A stretch of DNA of 64,000 bases from Salinicola corii (lineage in GTDB: Bacteria; Pseudomonadota; Gammaproteobacteria; Pseudomonadales; Halomonadaceae). The DNA lies in contig NZ_VTPX01000003.1 in NCBI RefSeq assembly GCF_008298015.1, positions 192,290 to 256,289 on the forward strand, in the 5' to 3' direction. The translations under genes were made by a program, and so were the position numbers. The number at the start of each line of letters is the position of its first letter. Position 1 is the stretch's first letter. The notes under the pieces are model-generated. The model searched no databases. It saw nothing but the letters and a program-made list of their open reading frames with translations, and had not been told where the DNA came from. Positions 19,107 through 28,712 of the stretch are shown in pieces.

Positions 19107-21770
19107 ATGAGTTCAGAACAGGAAACGTCGCTGCACGAATCGTTGCGAGACAATGTCCGGCTGCTGGGGGATAGCCTTGGTCGGACCATTGCCAAGGATC
19201 TGGGCACCGAGTTCGTGGATCGGATCGAACGGATTCGCGCCCTGGCCAAGAAGGGGCGGCAGAGCGCCGAAGAGGCGGATCGCCGCGAGCTGATCGACTA
19301 TCTTCGGTCACTCCCCGAAGGCGAATTGCTGCCGGTCACCCGCGCGTTCAACCAGTTCCTCAACTTCTCCAACATCGCCGAGCAGCATTACCGGGCGCGC
19401 TTTCGGCGTGTCGAGGATTACAAGCCGGGTACCCAGCCCGATCTGGGCGAACTGCTCCAGCGCGCGACGACTGCGGGTCAATCCCCTCGTCAACTGGTGG
19501 ATGCCATTGCCGGGATGCGCATCGACCTGGTACTGACGGCGCATCCCACCGAAGTCATTCGACGCACGCTGATCCAGAAATACGACGCCATCGACCACTG
19601 TCTGCAGATCATCGAGGACAGTGGCGACCAGCCGGAAGTGCTGCAGCGCGCGCAAGGGCGACTCGAGGAACTGATCGCCCAGTCCTGGCATACCGACGAG
19701 ATCCGTCATGAGCGTCCCACCCCCGTCGACGAGGCGAAGTGGGGGTTCGCGGTCATCGAGAATTCGCTGTGGGAAGCGGTGCCGACCTTCCATCGCGACC
19801 TGGATGCGCTGCTGATGGAGAAGGCCGGCGAGCGGCTGCCGCTGGAGGCGTCGCCCATCCGTTTCGCGTCCTGGATGGGGGGTGATCGCGACGGCAATCC
19901 CAACGTGACGGCCAGCGTCACCGAGGAGGTGCTGCTACTGGGGCGCTGGATGGCGGCCGATCTCTATCTTCGCGACCTCGAACAGCTCAAGGCGGAGCTG
20001 TCGATGTGGAAGGTGAACAATGCCCTCCACGCCGAGGTCGGTGACGACCCGGAGCCTTATCGGGCGCTGCTGAAGCGGTTGTCGACTCGGCTGGAGGCGA
20101 CCCGGGAGTGGGCGCGAGCGCGGCTCGACGGGGAGGCTCCCGCCGACAACGCGATCATCGAAACGCGAGATCAGCTATTCGCCCCGTTGCTGGCCTGCCA
20201 CCGCTCGCTGTGCGACGTGGGACTGGAAACCATTGCCAACGGCGTACTGCTGGATACGTTGCGACGCGTCGCGGTGTTCGGCGTCAACCTGGCCAAGCTC
20301 GACGTGCGCCAGGATGGCGCCCGCCATGCCCAGGTATTCGAGGAGCTGACCCAATATCTCGACCTCGGCAACTATCGGGATTGGAACGAAGAGCGCCGTC
20401 AGGCGTTCCTGCTCGAGGAGCTGACCTCGCCGCGGCCGCTGATTCCGCCACGCTGGGCCTGTTCCGCGGAAACCCGGGAAGTGCTCGACACCTTCGGCGT
20501 CATCGGACGCGAGCATCGTCAGGCCCTGGGAACCTACATCATCTCGATGGCGCAGCAACCCTCCGACGTGCTGGCGGTGGCGCTGCTGATGAAGGAGGCC
20601 GGCAACGGCGTGCGCCTGCCCATCGCGCCGCTGTTCGAGACCCTGGACGACCTGGACCGGGCCGGCGACGTGATCGAACGTCTGCTGGCACTGCCGGGAT
20701 ATCGAGCGGTTGCCGGTGACCACCAGGAAGTGATGATCGGCTACTCGGATTCGGCCAAGGATGCCGGTCAGTTGGCGGCGGCGTGGGCGCAGTACCGGGC
20801 CCAGGAGCGGCTAGTGGAGGTGTGTCGTGACGGTGGCGTCGCGTTGACGCTGTTCCACGGTCGCGGCGGCACCGTAGGTCGCGGCGGTGGCCCCGCCCAC
20901 GCCGCGATCCTGTCGCAGCCGCCGGGATCGGTGAGTGGCAGCCTGCGGGTGACCGAACAAGGCGAAATGATTCGCTTCAAATTCGGTCAGCCCGATATCG
21001 CCCTGCGTTCGATGGAGATCTACGTTTGTGCCGTGCTGGAGGCCACGCTGTTGCCGCCGCCCGCGCCTCGGCCAGTGTGGCGCGAGGAGATGGATCGTCT
21101 GGCCGAGATCGCCCACGGCGCCTACGTGGGCGTCGTGCGTGAAGACCCGGATTTCGTGCCCTATTTCCGTGCGGTGACGCCGGAGGGCGCGCTGGGCCGT
21201 CTCCCGCTAGGATCACGTCCTGCCAAACGGCGCCAGGAAGGCGGCATCGAAACGCTGCGGGCCATCCCGTGGATATTCGCCTGGACGCAGACGCGGCTGA
21301 TGCTCCCGGCCTGGCTCGGAAGCGGCGAAGCGTTCGCGAAGCGGCTCGAGGAGCGGGGCGGGCTCGACCGGTTGCGCGAGATGCGCGAACAGTGGCCATT
21401 CTTCGGCACCTACCTGGATATGCTCGAGATGCTGCTGGCCAAGTCGGATCCGCTCATCGCGGCCTACTACGAGAGGCGCTTGGTCGACGACCCCGCCTTG
21501 ACTCGGCTGGGAGAATCGCTGCGCCAGCGGCTGGTCGATCTCGAGGCCGTGCTGCTGCGAATCCTCGACCAGCGTCGACTGCTGGAGAACACGCCGTTGA
21601 TCAGCCAGGCCATCGAAGTACGCAACCCTTATATCGATCCGCTTCACGGCCTTCAGGCCGAGCTGCTGCAGCGAAATCGAGACGCCGACGGCGATATCAC
21701 GCCGGAGCTGTCGCGGGCTCTGATGGTAACCATGGCGGGTATCGCCGCCGGGCTTCGTAACACCGGCTAA
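19107..21770 (+). CDS. ppc: Phosphoenolpyruvate carboxylase
   Basis: Anaplerotic enzyme converting PEP and bicarbonate to oxaloacetate. With ATG 19107 (GGGGAGG at 19094-19100) the product is 887 residues (E. coli 883). Catalytic segments are visible: LTAHPTEVIRRT near 145-156, WMGGDRDGNP near 254-263, GYSDSAKDAG near 546, FHGRGGTVGRGGGPAH near 585-600, and the C-terminal RNPYIDPLH motif. Single gene flanked by a hairpin upstream and cbpA downstream. Confidence 0.97.
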   Translation: MSSEQETSLHESLRDNVRLLGDSLGRTIAKDLGTEFVDRIERIRALAKKGRQSAEEADRRELIDYLRSLPEGELLPVTRAFNQFLNFSNIAEQHYRARFRRVEDYKPGTQPDLGELLQRATTAGQSPRQLVDAIAGMRIDLVLTAHPTEVIRRTLIQKYDAIDHCLQIIEDSGDQPEVLQRAQGRLEELIAQSWHTDEIRHERPTPVDEAKWGFAVIENSLWEAVPTFHRDLDALLMEKAGERLPLEASPIRFASWMGGDRDGNPNVTASVTEEVLLLGRWMAADLYLRDLEQLKAELSMWKVNNALHAEVGDDPEPYRALLKRLSTRLEATREWARARLDGEAPADNAIIETRDQLFAPLLACHRSLCDVGLETIANGVLLDTLRRVAVFGVNLAKLDVRQDGARHAQVFEELTQYLDLGNYRDWNEERRQAFLLEELTSPRPLIPPRWACSAETREVLDTFGVIGREHRQALGTYIISMAQQPSDVLAVALLMKEAGNGVRLPIAPLFETLDDLDRAGDVIERLLALPGYRAVAGDHQEVMIGYSDSAKDAGQLAAAWAQYRAQERLVEVCRDGGVALTLFHGRGGTVGRGGGPAHAAILSQPPGSVSGSLRVTEQGEMIRFKFGQPDIALRSMEIYVCAVLEATLLPPPAPRPVWREEMDRLAEIAHGAYVGVVREDPDFVPYFRAVTPEGALGRLPLGSRPAKRRQEGGIETLRAIPWIFAWTQTRLMLPAWLGSGEAFAKRLEERGGLDRLREMREQWPFFGTYLDMLEMLLAKSDPLIAAYYERRLVDDPALTRLGESLRQRLVDLEAVLLRILDQRRLLENTPLISQAIEVRNPYIDPLHGLQAELLQRNRDADGDITPELSRALMVTMAGIAAGLRNTG

Positions 21771-21863
21771 CCGCAACGGGCGGATCGATACCTGCTATAA
21801 CGGTAATGATCGTCACGCTGGCCCAACTTCGGGTGCCGGCGGCCCCTCGACAGGGAGTGCGGC

Positions 21864-22868
21864 ATGGAGTTCAAGGATTACTACGCGGTATTGGGCGTGG
21901 AGCGCGACGCCACCCAGGATGAAATCAAGCGTGCCTATCGCAGGTTGGCCCGGAAGTATCATCCGGATGTCAGTCAGGAGGCCGATGCCGATACGCGCTT
22001 CAAAGAGCTTGGCGAAGCGTATGAAGTCCTGAAAGATCCCGAGAAACGTCTCGCCTACGATCGAGTCGGCCAGGGTCAGCGGGCCGGGGAGGACTTCAGG
22101 CCGCCTCCGGATTGGGATACCGGGTTCGAGTTTCGGGGAGGCGGTTATACTCAGGAGGGCTACTCGCAGGAACAGCACGCCGCTTTCAGCGATTTTTTCG
22201 AATCCCTGTTCGGTCACGGGGCGGCGAGCTATCGTTCCACGAGCTACGACTCGACGGGCTTTGGCCCGAGCGGTGGCGCCAGGCGGGCGGGTCTGCGTGG
22301 CGAGGACCACCATGCCCGAGTGTCGATCGCGCTTGAGGATGCCTACCTTGGTGCTACGCGCACGCTCACGCTGCAGAGTGGCGAACTCGATGAGCAGGGA
22401 AGAGTGCGGCCGCACCGGCGGACCTTGAAAGTCCGGATTCCGAAGGGAGTGAAACAGGGCCAGCGAATTCGTCTGGCCGGCCAGGGGGAACCCGGCATGG
22501 ATGGCGGCCCTGCGGGCGACCTCTATCTCGAGATCGAGTTTGACGCCAACCGCCGCTACCATGTCGACGGGCGAGATGTGACGCTGACGCTGCCGGTGGC
22601 GCCCTGGGAAGCTGCCCTGGGAGCCACGGTCAACGTGAGGTTGCCCGAGGGCGCCGTGGATCTGAAAGTCCCGCCTGACTCCCAGTCCGGCAGACGCCTG
22701 AGGCTCAAGGGCAGGGGCATTCCCGGCGAGCCAGCCGGCGACTGCTACGTTGTGCTGCAGATCGTGTTGCCGTCGGCGAAGGATGAGGATGTCAAGGCGG
22801 CTTATCGGCGACTGTCGGAAGCGGCGGCGAGCTTCGACCCGAGAGCGGCAGAGGAGGGAGAATCATGA
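21864..22868 (+). CDS. cbpA: DnaJ-class co-chaperone CbpA
   Basis: J-domain protein that stimulates DnaK and can bind curved DNA. The 334-residue product has an N-terminal J domain (1-70) with the HPD motif (KYHPDVS). A Gly/Phe-rich linker (about 75-140) and two beta-rich C-terminal substrate domains follow, with no zinc finger. Length is slightly over E. coli CbpA (306), due to the linker. Its 3' end overlaps cbpM by 4 nt, the usual cbpA-cbpM pair. Confidence 0.93.
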   Translation: MEFKDYYAVLGVERDATQDEIKRAYRRLARKYHPDVSQEADADTRFKELGEAYEVLKDPEKRLAYDRVGQGQRAGEDFRPPPDWDTGFEFRGGGYTQEGYSQEQHAAFSDFFESLFGHGAASYRSTSYDSTGFGPSGGARRAGLRGEDHHARVSIALEDAYLGATRTLTLQSGELDEQGRVRPHRRTLKVRIPKGVKQGQRIRLAGQGEPGMDGGPAGDLYLEIEFDANRRYHVDGRDVTLTLPVAPWEAALGATVNVRLPEGAVDLKVPPDSQSGRRLRLKGRGIPGEPAGDCYVVLQIVLPSAKDEDVKAAYRRLSEAAASFDPRAAEEGES

Positions 22869-23167
22869 GCGTTCACGATCTGACGCACCTTTCCGGTGAC
22901 AATCTCGACGAGACGCCAGTCATGACGCTGGCGGAGCTGTGCCGCTGCTGCACCGTGCATGCCGAGTGGGTCATCGAGTTGGTCGACGAGGGCATCATCA
23001 TTCCCGAGGGCCGCCAGCGTGAGCAGTGGAGGTTCTACGGCGTCGCGCTGCAGCGGGTGAGAGTCGTTCAGCGCCTGCAGCGGGATCTGGGGGTCAATCT
23101 GGCCGGCGCTGCGTTGGCGCTGGAACTGATGGACGAACTAGCGCATCTGCGTCGGCGCGTCGGTTAG
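22865..23167 (+). CDS. cbpM: Chaperone modulator CbpM
   Basis: Small MerR-like adaptor that binds the CbpA J domain and blocks its activity. The 100-residue product has the TLAELCRCCTVHAEWVIELV helix-turn-helix-like start, the WRFYGVALQRVRVVQRLQRDLGVN segment and a C-terminal helix, all as in CbpM. The ATGA overlap with cbpA indicates coupled translation. The 208 nt after it hold no gene and become AT-richer toward the kinase gene. Confidence 0.9.
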   Translation: MSVHDLTHLSGDNLDETPVMTLAELCRCCTVHAEWVIELVDEGIIIPEGRQREQWRFYGVALQRVRVVQRLQRDLGVNLAGAALALELMDELAHLRRRVG

Positions 23168-23375
23168 CACCGATGAATGAATTGGCAATCTTGGCCCCGG
23201 AATCGTAAGACTTCCAGGCGCGGATTTTTTGGCGATTCCAGGCCATGTGCGGCGCTTGTAAATGAATCGATGTTGGTAAAATTACTACGAAGGTCGTGTC
23301 GCAGAAAAACCACTCTCATCGATAAAATGAGCGTGCTACGCTAGTCGAATATTCCTGCTTTTCTGCGATTTCCCC

Positions 23376-24062
23376 ATGTGTAAAACAATGATGGAGACGC
23401 GGGTCCTATCGATCGATATCGACCCGCGGATCCTTTATGCGGCAAAGAGATTAATCGATTCACCTCGTCGCCAAATCCTCGGCATCGTCGGCGCCCCAGG
23501 CTCCGGCAAGAGCACACTCTCGGAGGCGCTTCACTCGGCACTCGGCGAGCAGGTCCAGATCGTGCCGATGGACGGCTACCATCTTTCCAACCGACAGCTG
23601 GCCGCCTTGGGCCGTGCCCGACACAAGGGAGCACCGGATACCTTCGACGCGCTGGGCTATCGGGACCTGCTCGAACGTCTGCGTCATGCATGGGACAGCC
23701 GGGAAATCGTCTATGCGCCCGGTTTCTATCGAGAAATCGAAGAGCCGATCGCGGCCAGCATTGCAGTGGCTCCGAAGACGCCGCTGGTAATCACCGAGGG
23801 AAATTACCTGCTGCTCCAGGACGAACCTTGGCCCCGCGTCAGAGAAACGCTCGACGAAGTCTGGTTTCTCGATGTCGACCGAGAGCTGCGCGAAGCGCGC
23901 CTGGTCGCGCGCCACATGCAGTTCGGGCGCAGCGAAACAGAGGCCCGGGAGTGGGTGCGGACCACCGATGGACCCAACGCGGAACGAATCGAAGCCGTGG
24001 CCGCCAATGCCGATCGCCACCTGCGCTGGAGCGGGACGAGCATTCGGTTCGAGAACGATTGA
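23376..24062 (+). CDS. P-loop sugar/nucleoside kinase (FrcK/YggC-like)
   Basis: Phosphotransferase of the phosphoribulokinase/uridine kinase fold. The 228-residue product has Walker A GAPGSGKS near 39-46, PMDGYHLSN near 66-74, the KGAPDTFD motif near 85-92, and VITEGNYLLL near 137-146. These features match the FrcK/YggC group seen near sugar uptake genes. The substrate is not identifiable; the sugar porter 75 nt downstream suggests a sugar. The start is uncertain: ATG at 23376, 23388 or 23391 are all possible and none has a good Shine-Dalgarno. Confidence 0.75.
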   Translation: MCKTMMETRVLSIDIDPRILYAAKRLIDSPRRQILGIVGAPGSGKSTLSEALHSALGEQVQIVPMDGYHLSNRQLAALGRARHKGAPDTFDALGYRDLLERLRHAWDSREIVYAPGFYREIEEPIAASIAVAPKTPLVITEGNYLLLQDEPWPRVRETLDEVWFLDVDRELREARLVARHMQFGRSETEAREWVRTTDGPNAERIEAVAANADRHLRWSGTSIRFEND

Positions 24063-24137
24063 TTTCTGGATCGTCCCACCATCACACGAGCAGGACGAAA
24101 CGTCACCCAGGACGCTCGTTTTTCAAGGAGAGAAGAC

Positions 24138-25580
24138 ATGACCGCAACCTCGACCGCCAGGCGTGGCCCGCAGCGAAAGGGGCTCGTTGTCATGGTGTCG
24201 ATCATCGCCGCGCTGGGTGGCCTGCTGTTCGGCTACGACACCGGGATCATCGGCGTCGCGCTACTCGGGTTGTCCAAACAGTTCGCCCTTGACGATACCC
24301 TCAAGCAGCTGGTGACCGGCGCGATCATCCTCGGTGCCATCTTTGGCTGTGTGGGGACCGGGCGGCTTTCCGACCGGCTTGGCCGGCGCTGGACGATCGT
24401 GCTGGTCGGTGCGGTGTTCATCGTCGGCTCGGTGCTCTCGGCCGCCGCGACCAATGTCGGCATGCTGATCGCCGCGCGCTTTATCCTCGGGCTCTCCGCC
24501 GGTAGCGCCACGCAGATCATTCCGGTCTATATCGCCGAAGTCACGCCTCCGGAGCATCGCGGCAAACTGGTGGTGATGTTCCAGTTCATGGTGGTGTTCG
24601 GCATTCTCGTCGCTTACCTCGTGGGCTACGGGTTGGGCGACGCGTGGCGCTGGATGTTCGGTCTGGGCATCGTGCCGGCGGTAATCCTGATGCTGGGCAT
24701 GCTGGTGTTGCCGGAAAGTCCCCGCTGGCTGATAGGCAAGGGGCGTGAGCCGGAAGCACTGGCGATTCTCGAGCGGGTGCGTTCCAGTCGCGAGGGTGCC
24801 CAGTCCGAGATGGACGAGATCAAAGAGGTCTCGGCGCGCCCCGAAGGGTCCTGGCGCGATCTGTTCCAGCCATGGATTCGCCCGGCCCTGATCGCTGGGG
24901 TGGGGATCGCGATGTTCTCGCAGATCACCGGCAACAACGCGCTGATCTACTATGCGCCGACTATCCTTAGCCAGGCCGGGTTCGGTGACAGCGCGTCGGT
25001 GCTGGCCGCCATCGGCGGCGCGGTGCTGATCAACCTGGCCACGATCCTGGGGATCTTTCTGGTCGACCGCATCGGTCGCAAGCGCTTCCTACTGTGGATG
25101 GTGCCCGGTTCGGCGGTGGCGCTCGTGGTTATGGGGCTGCTGTTCATGGGTGGCGCGCCGGAAGACGCTTTCAGCCAGTACGTGCTGGTGGCGTGCCTGG
25201 CGATCTACATGGCGCTCAACTGCAGCTTCGGCGTCTGCCTGTGGCTGATCAACGCGGAGGTCTACCCGTTGTTCGTCCGCGGCAAGGGCGCCAGCATGGG
25301 GGCGTTGAGCCACTGGGTCTTCAACCTGCTGGTCACGCTGACGACGCTGTCGTTGATCAGCACGTTGGGCACCTCAGGTACGTTCTGGCTCTACGCTGCG
25401 GTCACCACTCTCGCGCTGGTGTTCATCGTGCGCTACGTGCCGGAGACCAACGGGCGCTCGCTCGAGGAGATCGAGAACGATCTCAAGAACGGCGTCTTCT
25501 TCCCGGCGGACAAGCCCAAGGGAAAGGCGGATCCGGGCCGGGCGCAAGGTGCCGCCGTTTCCAGCGCCGCCGGGGACTGA
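24138..25580 (+). CDS. MFS sugar:H+ symporter (sugar porter family)
   Basis: Inner-membrane transporter with 12 predicted helices, like XylE/GalP/AraE. The 480-residue product has family signatures GGLLFGYDTGIIG (about 24-36), SDRLGRRW (about 74-81), PESPRWL after helix 6 (about 194-200), the second DRIGRK loop (about 309-314), and VPETNGRSLEEIE (about 436-448). AAGGAG is at 24125-24130. Probably co-expressed with the upstream kinase, giving an uptake-plus-phosphorylation pair. The substrate cannot be told from sequence. Confidence 0.9.
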   Translation: MTATSTARRGPQRKGLVVMVSIIAALGGLLFGYDTGIIGVALLGLSKQFALDDTLKQLVTGAIILGAIFGCVGTGRLSDRLGRRWTIVLVGAVFIVGSVLSAAATNVGMLIAARFILGLSAGSATQIIPVYIAEVTPPEHRGKLVVMFQFMVVFGILVAYLVGYGLGDAWRWMFGLGIVPAVILMLGMLVLPESPRWLIGKGREPEALAILERVRSSREGAQSEMDEIKEVSARPEGSWRDLFQPWIRPALIAGVGIAMFSQITGNNALIYYAPTILSQAGFGDSASVLAAIGGAVLINLATILGIFLVDRIGRKRFLLWMVPGSAVALVVMGLLFMGGAPEDAFSQYVLVACLAIYMALNCSFGVCLWLINAEVYPLFVRGKGASMGALSHWVFNLLVTLTTLSLISTLGTSGTFWLYAAVTTLALVFIVRYVPETNGRSLEEIENDLKNGVFFPADKPKGKADPGRAQGAAVSSAAGD

Positions 25581-25598
25581 TTCCCGGCCCAGGGGCTG

Positions 25599-25614
25599 AA
25601 CGTCAATTGACGTT
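25599..25614. repeat. 16-bp perfect palindrome downstream of the sugar porter
   Basis: AACGTCAATTGACGTT is its own reverse complement. It lies 19 nt after the MFS stop and abuts a longer hairpin. It could be part of a bidirectional terminator or a protein-binding site. Confidence 0.5.
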
Positions 25615-25647
25615 GCCGACGGCCGGTCGAGATGACCGGCCGTCGGC
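25615..25647. terminator. Bidirectional hairpin between convergent MFS and panE genes
   Basis: Perfect 14-bp GC-rich stem (25615-25628 with 25634-25647) and a 5-nt loop, located between two convergent stop codons. There is no T-run on either side. Position suggests termination in both directions. Confidence 0.6.
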
Positions 25648-25683
25648 GCTGGTGACGCCGGTATCCACTCGCCGGGGAAGCCG

Positions 25684-26628
25684 TCACGGTGGGGTCTGGC
25701 GGTAGAGATCGGCGATGGCGGGCAGGTGCAGTCCATGATGCCTGGCCGCCTCCTCAAGCGGACCGAGGATGGCGTCGCGTTCTGTGGGGCGATTCGCCAG
25801 CACGTCCTGTAGCATCGACGATCGGTTGTTGGCCGTGGCCTGGATCACGTCGCCGATGAAGACGTCCCAGCCTTGCGCCGGTGGCGGGACGTCCTCGGCC
25901 TGCATGATGTGAGCGATCTCTGCGATGAGCGCGGCGACGCGAGGTCGAAACGCCCGGCTTGCCAGCTCGCCGTTGCGCACGCGATGGATGGCTGTCAGCG
26001 GGTTGATCACGGCGTTGATCGCGAGCTTTCGCCACAGGCGGTGGCGGATGTCTTGGCATGCCGCCGCCTTCATGCCGGCGTCCGCCAGGCATTCGGCCAC
26101 TCGCGTCGCCAACGTAACGTGACGGTCGGCGAGATCGCCGATCCAGGTTTCGCCCGCTGCGGCGTGGATCACGTCTGGCGTCGGCGAGTCCGGATCGAGA
26201 TCCATGCCTGATGCCGTCGCCGGCCGATAGGCGGCCTCGGTGGTCGAGGCGCAGAGTACCGGGCCGCTCCACTGCTCGGTGAGTCGTGGCTGAAGCAGGA
26301 AGCCGTTCTGGAGCAGCAACAGCGGCGTCTGCGGTGGCAGGCGCGACGCGAGGGCGTCGAGGGCGGTCTTGCCATGGTGCGATTTCGTCGCGAGGATCAC
26401 CAATGCCGGAGATTCGGGGCCCGACCACTGCTCGAGACTTTCCCGTCTTGCCGGGATTTGATGGTCGGTCCCATCCGGCTTGCGCAGTCGAATGACGTGC
26501 CGCGTCGGGCGCCTGCCCAGTAGAACGACGCGCTGGCGCTGGGCCAGGGACGCCGCGAACAGCTGTCCCAGCGCCCCGGCACCGACGATCAGCCAGGGGG
26601 CGTTCGTCGCCATGGTCGGCGCCGTCAT
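25684..26628 (-). CDS. panE: Ketopantoate reductase family protein (PanE-like)
   Basis: NADPH-dependent 2-dehydropantoate 2-reductase, which makes pantoate for coenzyme A. The 314-residue product has the Rossmann motif VGAGALGQLFAASLA (about 16-30), LATKSH near 79-84, and the catalytic-lysine helix region KLAINAVINPLTAI near 191-204 typical of ApbA/PanE. The start overlaps the topB stop (ATGA). ApbA-family members vary in substrate, so the exact reaction is probable, not certain. It is somewhat longer than E. coli PanE (303). Confidence 0.83.
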   Translation of the reverse strand: MTAPTMATNAPWLIVGAGALGQLFAASLAQRQRVVLLGRRPTRHVIRLRKPDGTDHQIPARRESLEQWSGPESPALVILATKSHHGKTALDALASRLPPQTPLLLLQNGFLLQPRLTEQWSGPVLCASTTEAAYRPATASGMDLDPDSPTPDVIHAAAGETWIGDLADRHVTLATRVAECLADAGMKAAACQDIRHRLWRKLAINAVINPLTAIHRVRNGELASRAFRPRVAALIAEIAHIMQAEDVPPPAQGWDVFIGDVIQATANNRSSMLQDVLANRPTERDAILGPLEEAARHHGLHLPAIADLYRQTPP

Positions 26629-28613
26629 GATGTCGAGCGTCTCCGCGTTCCCCGGGGGCGGGCCGGTTTGTCGCCGCTCGCCGTTTTCGCCTGGCTACGA
26701 CGGCGCGAGCCGGTGCCCGGTTTGCGCGACTTGCTGCCTTTGCGCGGTGGCGCCTCCGGTGCCGGGCCTTGCGCGGAGGCCTTCAGCGCCTGATCGAGCC
26801 GGCCCGCATCCGCCTGACCCAGTAGCGAACGCAGATCGCTCACCAGCGCTTCCAGGAAGGGCGCTGCGGCATCCTGATTATCGGCGATGGCCGAGAGCCG
26901 CTGCTCCCATAGTGCCGTACGTTCCGGACGCGAGGCCGCTGGCGGTAGTGAATCGATCAGCGCGTGGCCGGTGCGCGTGGCCTTGATGGCTTTCCTATCG
27001 CGAACCAGATAGCCCCGCGTGAGCAGCGTTTCGATAATGCCGGCGCGGGTTGCCTCGGTGCCGAGGCCGTCGGATTCGCGCAGGGTGCGCTTGACCACGG
27101 GATCCTCGACGTAGCGCGAGATATTCATCATCGCCTTGATCAGACTGGCGTCGGTGAAGGGCTCCGGTGGCCGGGTTTCGCGAGCCTCGCAGCCGGCCTC
27201 GGTCACGCTAGCCGCTTCGCCTTTCGTCAGCGGCGGCAGGGCTGGCACGTCGTCGCGTGTCGTGAACAGCGGCTTCCAGCCCGGTTCCAGAATCTCCCGC
27301 CCTTGCGCCTTGAAGCGCTCCCCGAGTATCTCGAAGATCGCCTGGGTCTCGAAGGTCTCCAGCGCCGGGTAGAACTGGGCCAGAACGTTACGGGCGATCA
27401 ACCGGAACAGGTTGGCCTCGTCGCGGCTCAGCTTCTCCAGCTCGGCGGGGCGGCCCGTTGGCGCCAGCGCGTGGTGGGCGCCGACCTTGGCGTCGTCCCA
27501 TGCCTTGGAGCGCAGGCCGAAGTCTGCCCGTTCGACCCACCCCCGCAGTTGGTCGTCGAGACAGCAGGCATCGGTCAGGGTTTTGGCTGCCTCCCGATGA
27601 TGTGCGGCGGGCAGGTAACGACAATCGGAGCGGGGGTAGGTAATCAGCTGGTGGCGCTCGTAGAGCGTCTGGCAGACGTCGAGGACCCGCTTTGCCGACA
27701 GGCCATGACGGCGCGCGGCATCGATCTGCAGTGACGACAGCGAGTAGGGCAGCGGGGCCGCCTGGCGCTTGCGCTTCTGCTCGAGCTGGGCGAGATAGCC
27801 AGTTTGGCCGGGTCCTCCATCGGCGCCGGCGAGGCGTTGGGCCAGCGCCTCGGCCGGTCGCGGATCGAGCAGCCGGCCCTGATCGTCGAGCGGATGCTGC
27901 TCGCCGGGCTGCCACCAGGCGCGCAGCGCGCCGGTAGCGACGCGTAGGTCGACCCACAGCACGTAGAATGGTTTGGGCTCGAACGCGGCGATATCCCGGT
28001 CCCGGCGTACCACCAGACCCAGCACCGGTGTCTGGACGCGACCCACCGACAGCAATCCGTCGAAGCCGGCCTGGCGCCCGATCAGCGTCCAGGCCCGGGT
28101 CAGGTTGATACCGTAGAGCCAGTCGGCGCGGGAGCGGGCTTCTGCGGCGGCGTAGAGTGGCTGATAGCGTTGGTTGTCCTCGAGGCCGGCGAGCGCCTTG
28201 GCCACTGCGGGCCGGTTGAGGTCCTGCACCAGCAGACGCTGTGTCGGTCGGCGCCAGCCCAGATGATTCAAGACCTCCTGGACCAGCAGTTGCCCCTCGC
28301 GATCGGGATCGCCGGCATGCACCACGCTGTCGGCACCCTTGACCAGCTTGCGCAGGACGACCAGCTGCGTTCTTGCCTGGCTGCGGGGCACCAACTGCCA
28401 GCGCTCGGGAACGATCGGGAGGTCGTCGAGCCGCCACTGCTTGTATCGGGGATCGTAACGCTCGGGCGGGGCCAACTCCAGCAGATGGCCGAGACACCAG
28501 CTCACCACGGTATCGCCGGCCTCGAGATAGCCCTCGCGACGCGTCGCCTTGACCGGCAGAGCATCCGCGATGGCGCGGGCGAGACTCGGTTTTTCGGCGA
28601 CGATCAAACGCAT
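26625..28613 (-). CDS. topB: DNA topoisomerase III
   Basis: Type IA topoisomerase that decatenates DNA. With ATG 28613 the product is 662 residues (E. coli 653). It has the Toprim start RLIVAEKPSLARAIA with Glu7/Lys8, HAGDPDREGQLL near 100-111, RVQTPVL near 186, and the active-site tyrosine in ITYPRSDCRYLP near 325-336. There are no C-terminal zinc fingers; instead the last 50 residues form a very basic Lys/Arg/Ser tail. The frame runs further upstream, but MRLIVAEKPS is the conserved start. Confidence 0.95.
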   Translation of the reverse strand: MRLIVAEKPSLARAIADALPVKATRREGYLEAGDTVVSWCLGHLLELAPPERYDPRYKQWRLDDLPIVPERWQLVPRSQARTQLVVLRKLVKGADSVVHAGDPDREGQLLVQEVLNHLGWRRPTQRLLVQDLNRPAVAKALAGLEDNQRYQPLYAAAEARSRADWLYGINLTRAWTLIGRQAGFDGLLSVGRVQTPVLGLVVRRDRDIAAFEPKPFYVLWVDLRVATGALRAWWQPGEQHPLDDQGRLLDPRPAEALAQRLAGADGGPGQTGYLAQLEQKRKRQAAPLPYSLSSLQIDAARRHGLSAKRVLDVCQTLYERHQLITYPRSDCRYLPAAHHREAAKTLTDACCLDDQLRGWVERADFGLRSKAWDDAKVGAHHALAPTGRPAELEKLSRDEANLFRLIARNVLAQFYPALETFETQAIFEILGERFKAQGREILEPGWKPLFTTRDDVPALPPLTKGEAASVTEAGCEARETRPPEPFTDASLIKAMMNISRYVEDPVVKRTLRESDGLGTEATRAGIIETLLTRGYLVRDRKAIKATRTGHALIDSLPPAASRPERTALWEQRLSAIADNQDAAAPFLEALVSDLRSLLGQADAGRLDQALKASAQGPAPEAPPRKGSKSRKPGTGSRRRSQAKTASGDKPARPRGTRRRSTS

Positions 28614-28712
28614 GGCGCGCTCCGGTGGTGAGTGGTGTCGTTGCTGGATTCTCCCGCAACCTGACACCGCGGGAAAAGTCTCGGCTCGAGAAAGATGCCG
28701 GTCGGCGGCGAA

